Assembly: GCF_002806995.1 (NCBI RefSeq)
Contig: NZ_NIHE01000001.1
Span: 186,001-250,000, forward strand
DNA: 64,000 bases
From: Confluentibacter lentus
GTDB lineage: Bacteria; Bacteroidota; Bacteroidia; Flavobacteriales; Flavobacteriaceae
Direction of reading: 5' to 3'
The notes under the pieces are model-generated. The model was not told where the DNA came from. It ran no database searches and saw nothing but the letters and a program-made list of their open reading frames with translations. The translations under genes and the position numbers were made by a program. Each line of letters starts with the position of its first letter. Within the stretch, counting starts at the first letter, position 1. Shown here in pieces: positions 63,054-64,000 of this stretch.

Positions 63054-64000
63054 ATGAAAAAAATCACAATCTATTTAGTGGCTATATGTATGACATTTGC
63101 TATTATATCTTGTTCCAAAGCAGAACCAGGACAAGTAAAAACAGAAGATGGATGGGTGCAAGGAACTGTCAAAGACAGTTTAACCATTTTTAAAGGCATC
63201 CCTTTTGCCGCACCACCCATTGGAGATTTACGTTGGAAAGCGCCTCAACCCGTTGAAAAATGGGAAGGCATAAAACAAACCACGGAGTTCGCTCCAGGAC
63301 CCATGCAAGGCGGAAATCCACCTTCAGGAAAAAGCGAAGATTGTTTATACTTAAATATTTGGACGCCAGCCCAAAAAGCCGATGAAAAAATTCCTGTACT
63401 GGTTTGGATTTATGGCGGAGGCTTTGGTGCAGGTGCCACCTCAGAAACTGTTTATAATGGTGAAAAACTAGCAAAGAAGGGTGTTGTTCTTGTTAGTATT
63501 GCCTATCGTGTCGGCATACTTGGCTTTATGGCTCACCCCGAATTGAGTGCAGAAAACCCCAACAAGGTATCTGGAAATTATGGCCTGCTTGATATGATTG
63601 CTGGCTTGGAATGGATACAAAAAAACATCGCTGCATTTGGAGGAGACCCCAACAAAGTAACCATTTTTGGGGAATCCGCCGGAGGTATAGCCGTAAGCAT
63701 GTTAAGCGCTTCGCCATTGGCGAAAGGCTTATTTCATGGGGCTATTTCACAAAGTGGCGGGTCGTTTGGGCCTTCCCGACCAACCACCTATCCCGGGGAA
63801 AATCAAAAAACATTACAAGATGCCGAAAAAGATGGCGTGGTTTATGCTGAAACCGCTGGCGTTTCCTCTATAGCTGAGCTAAGAGGCATTGTAGCAGATA
63901 GTCTTCCGGGTGGCAGAGGATGGCCCATCATTGATGGGTATGTTATACCAGATGACCAATATACCTTATATGAATCTGGGAAGTTTAATGATACGCCTAT
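63054..64000 (+). CDS. Carboxylesterase type B family lipoprotein (cut by window edge)
   Basis: The N-terminal 315 residues of an alpha/beta hydrolase. The lipoprotein signal ends at IISC (Cys20). GIPFAAPPIGDLRW (about 49-62) and SEDCLYLNIW (about 93-102) are type B landmarks, and the nucleophile elbow is FGESAGGIA at about 206, followed by AISQSGGSFG. The oxyanion loop is WIYGGGFGAG. The remaining catalytic residues lie beyond the window. It would hydrolyse esters, perhaps acetylated sugars, at the cell envelope. Confidence 0.9.
   Translation, partial: MKKITIYLVAICMTFAIISCSKAEPGQVKTEDGWVQGTVKDSLTIFKGIPFAAPPIGDLRWKAPQPVEKWEGIKQTTEFAPGPMQGGNPPSGKSEDCLYLNIWTPAQKADEKIPVLVWIYGGGFGAGATSETVYNGEKLAKKGVVLVSIAYRVGILGFMAHPELSAENPNKVSGNYGLLDMIAGLEWIQKNIAAFGGDPNKVTIFGESAGGIAVSMLSASPLAKGLFHGAISQSGGSFGPSRPTTYPGENQKTLQDAEKDGVVYAETAGVSSIAELRGIVADSLPGGRGWPIIDGYVIPDDQYTLYESGKFNDTP

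Noticed and set aside
63190-63850. Several antisense or overlapping reading frames at the right edge
   Set aside because: They are shadows of the carboxylesterase gene at 63054-64000, whose own frame is open to the window end and has clear family motifs.

Overview
The window is AT-rich, gene-dense chromosomal DNA from a member of the Bacteroidota, most likely a marine Flavobacteriaceae species. Supporting signs: many start sites are preceded by the Bacteroidota promoter -7 box TAnnTTTG and very few by a Shine-Dalgarno sequence; the primary sigma factor is short (287 aa); lipoproteins with short hydrophobic leaders ending in Cys are common; and family content (M1 peptidase, DUF1573, DUF1080, TPR hybrid kinases, GH2 mannosidase, AqpZ, retropepsin-PDZ protein) fits that group. 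No rRNA, CRISPR array, prophage or complete insertion sequence was found.

Layout. 1-3018 (minus): start of an arginine operon, two GNAT-fold acetyltransferases, argG, argC (cut by the window edge). 3019-3512: non-coding, with a foldable RNA candidate and a terminator. 3513-7735 (minus): MFS transporter, Gfo/Idh/MocA oxidoreductase, sugar isomerase, DUF1080 hydrolase, a likely 3-keto-glycoside catabolic operon. 7940-10083 (minus): azurin lipoprotein and a GapN-like dehydrogenase. 10252-17145 (minus): ilvD-ilvB-ilvN-ilvC-ilvA, preceded by an Ile/Val-rich leader peptide and attenuator. 17579-19023 (plus): metK behind a SAM-II type riboswitch. 19175-23326: GH2 mannosidase, CIA30 protein, a cloverleaf-like repeat and ttcA. 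23421-25149: a two-gene type II restriction-modification system. 25409-32969: lipoprotein, valS, DUF1573 protein, aspartyl protease, aminotransferase, murB. 33035-38435: two ECF-type sigma factors (one with a cognate anti-sigma), a nonsense-interrupted aqpZ, a glycosyltransferase and an atypical Nramp protein. 38484-45584: lipA, gap, a TPR hybrid kinase, lpxK, Nif3-like and coiled-coil proteins. 45710-56464: msrA, lipoproteins, CDGSH protein, SDR, O-methyltransferase, a second TPR hybrid kinase, tatA, M1 peptidase and a CarboxypepD_reg pair. 56588-64000: pepE, tRNA-Gly(TCC), GNAT, M48 protease, ankyrin protein, rpoD, rpe, CBS protein, MtfA-like peptidase and a truncated carboxylesterase.

Most of the window is core metabolism: arginine, branched-chain amino acids, SAM, lipoate, lipid A, peptidoglycan. 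The most informative parts are non-coding: a textbook ribosome-mediated attenuator for ilvDBNCA, a SAM-II riboswitch with a long inserted hairpin before metK, an unexplained structured element upstream of the arg operon, and promoter boxes so close to starts that ttcA and tatA may be leaderless. The most informative coding anomalies are an amber codon in aqpZ at the conserved Trp of helix 1, a zinc-ribbon protein without its cysteines, and an SDR without its YxxxK pair. All calls rest on reading the sequence; no database search was run.
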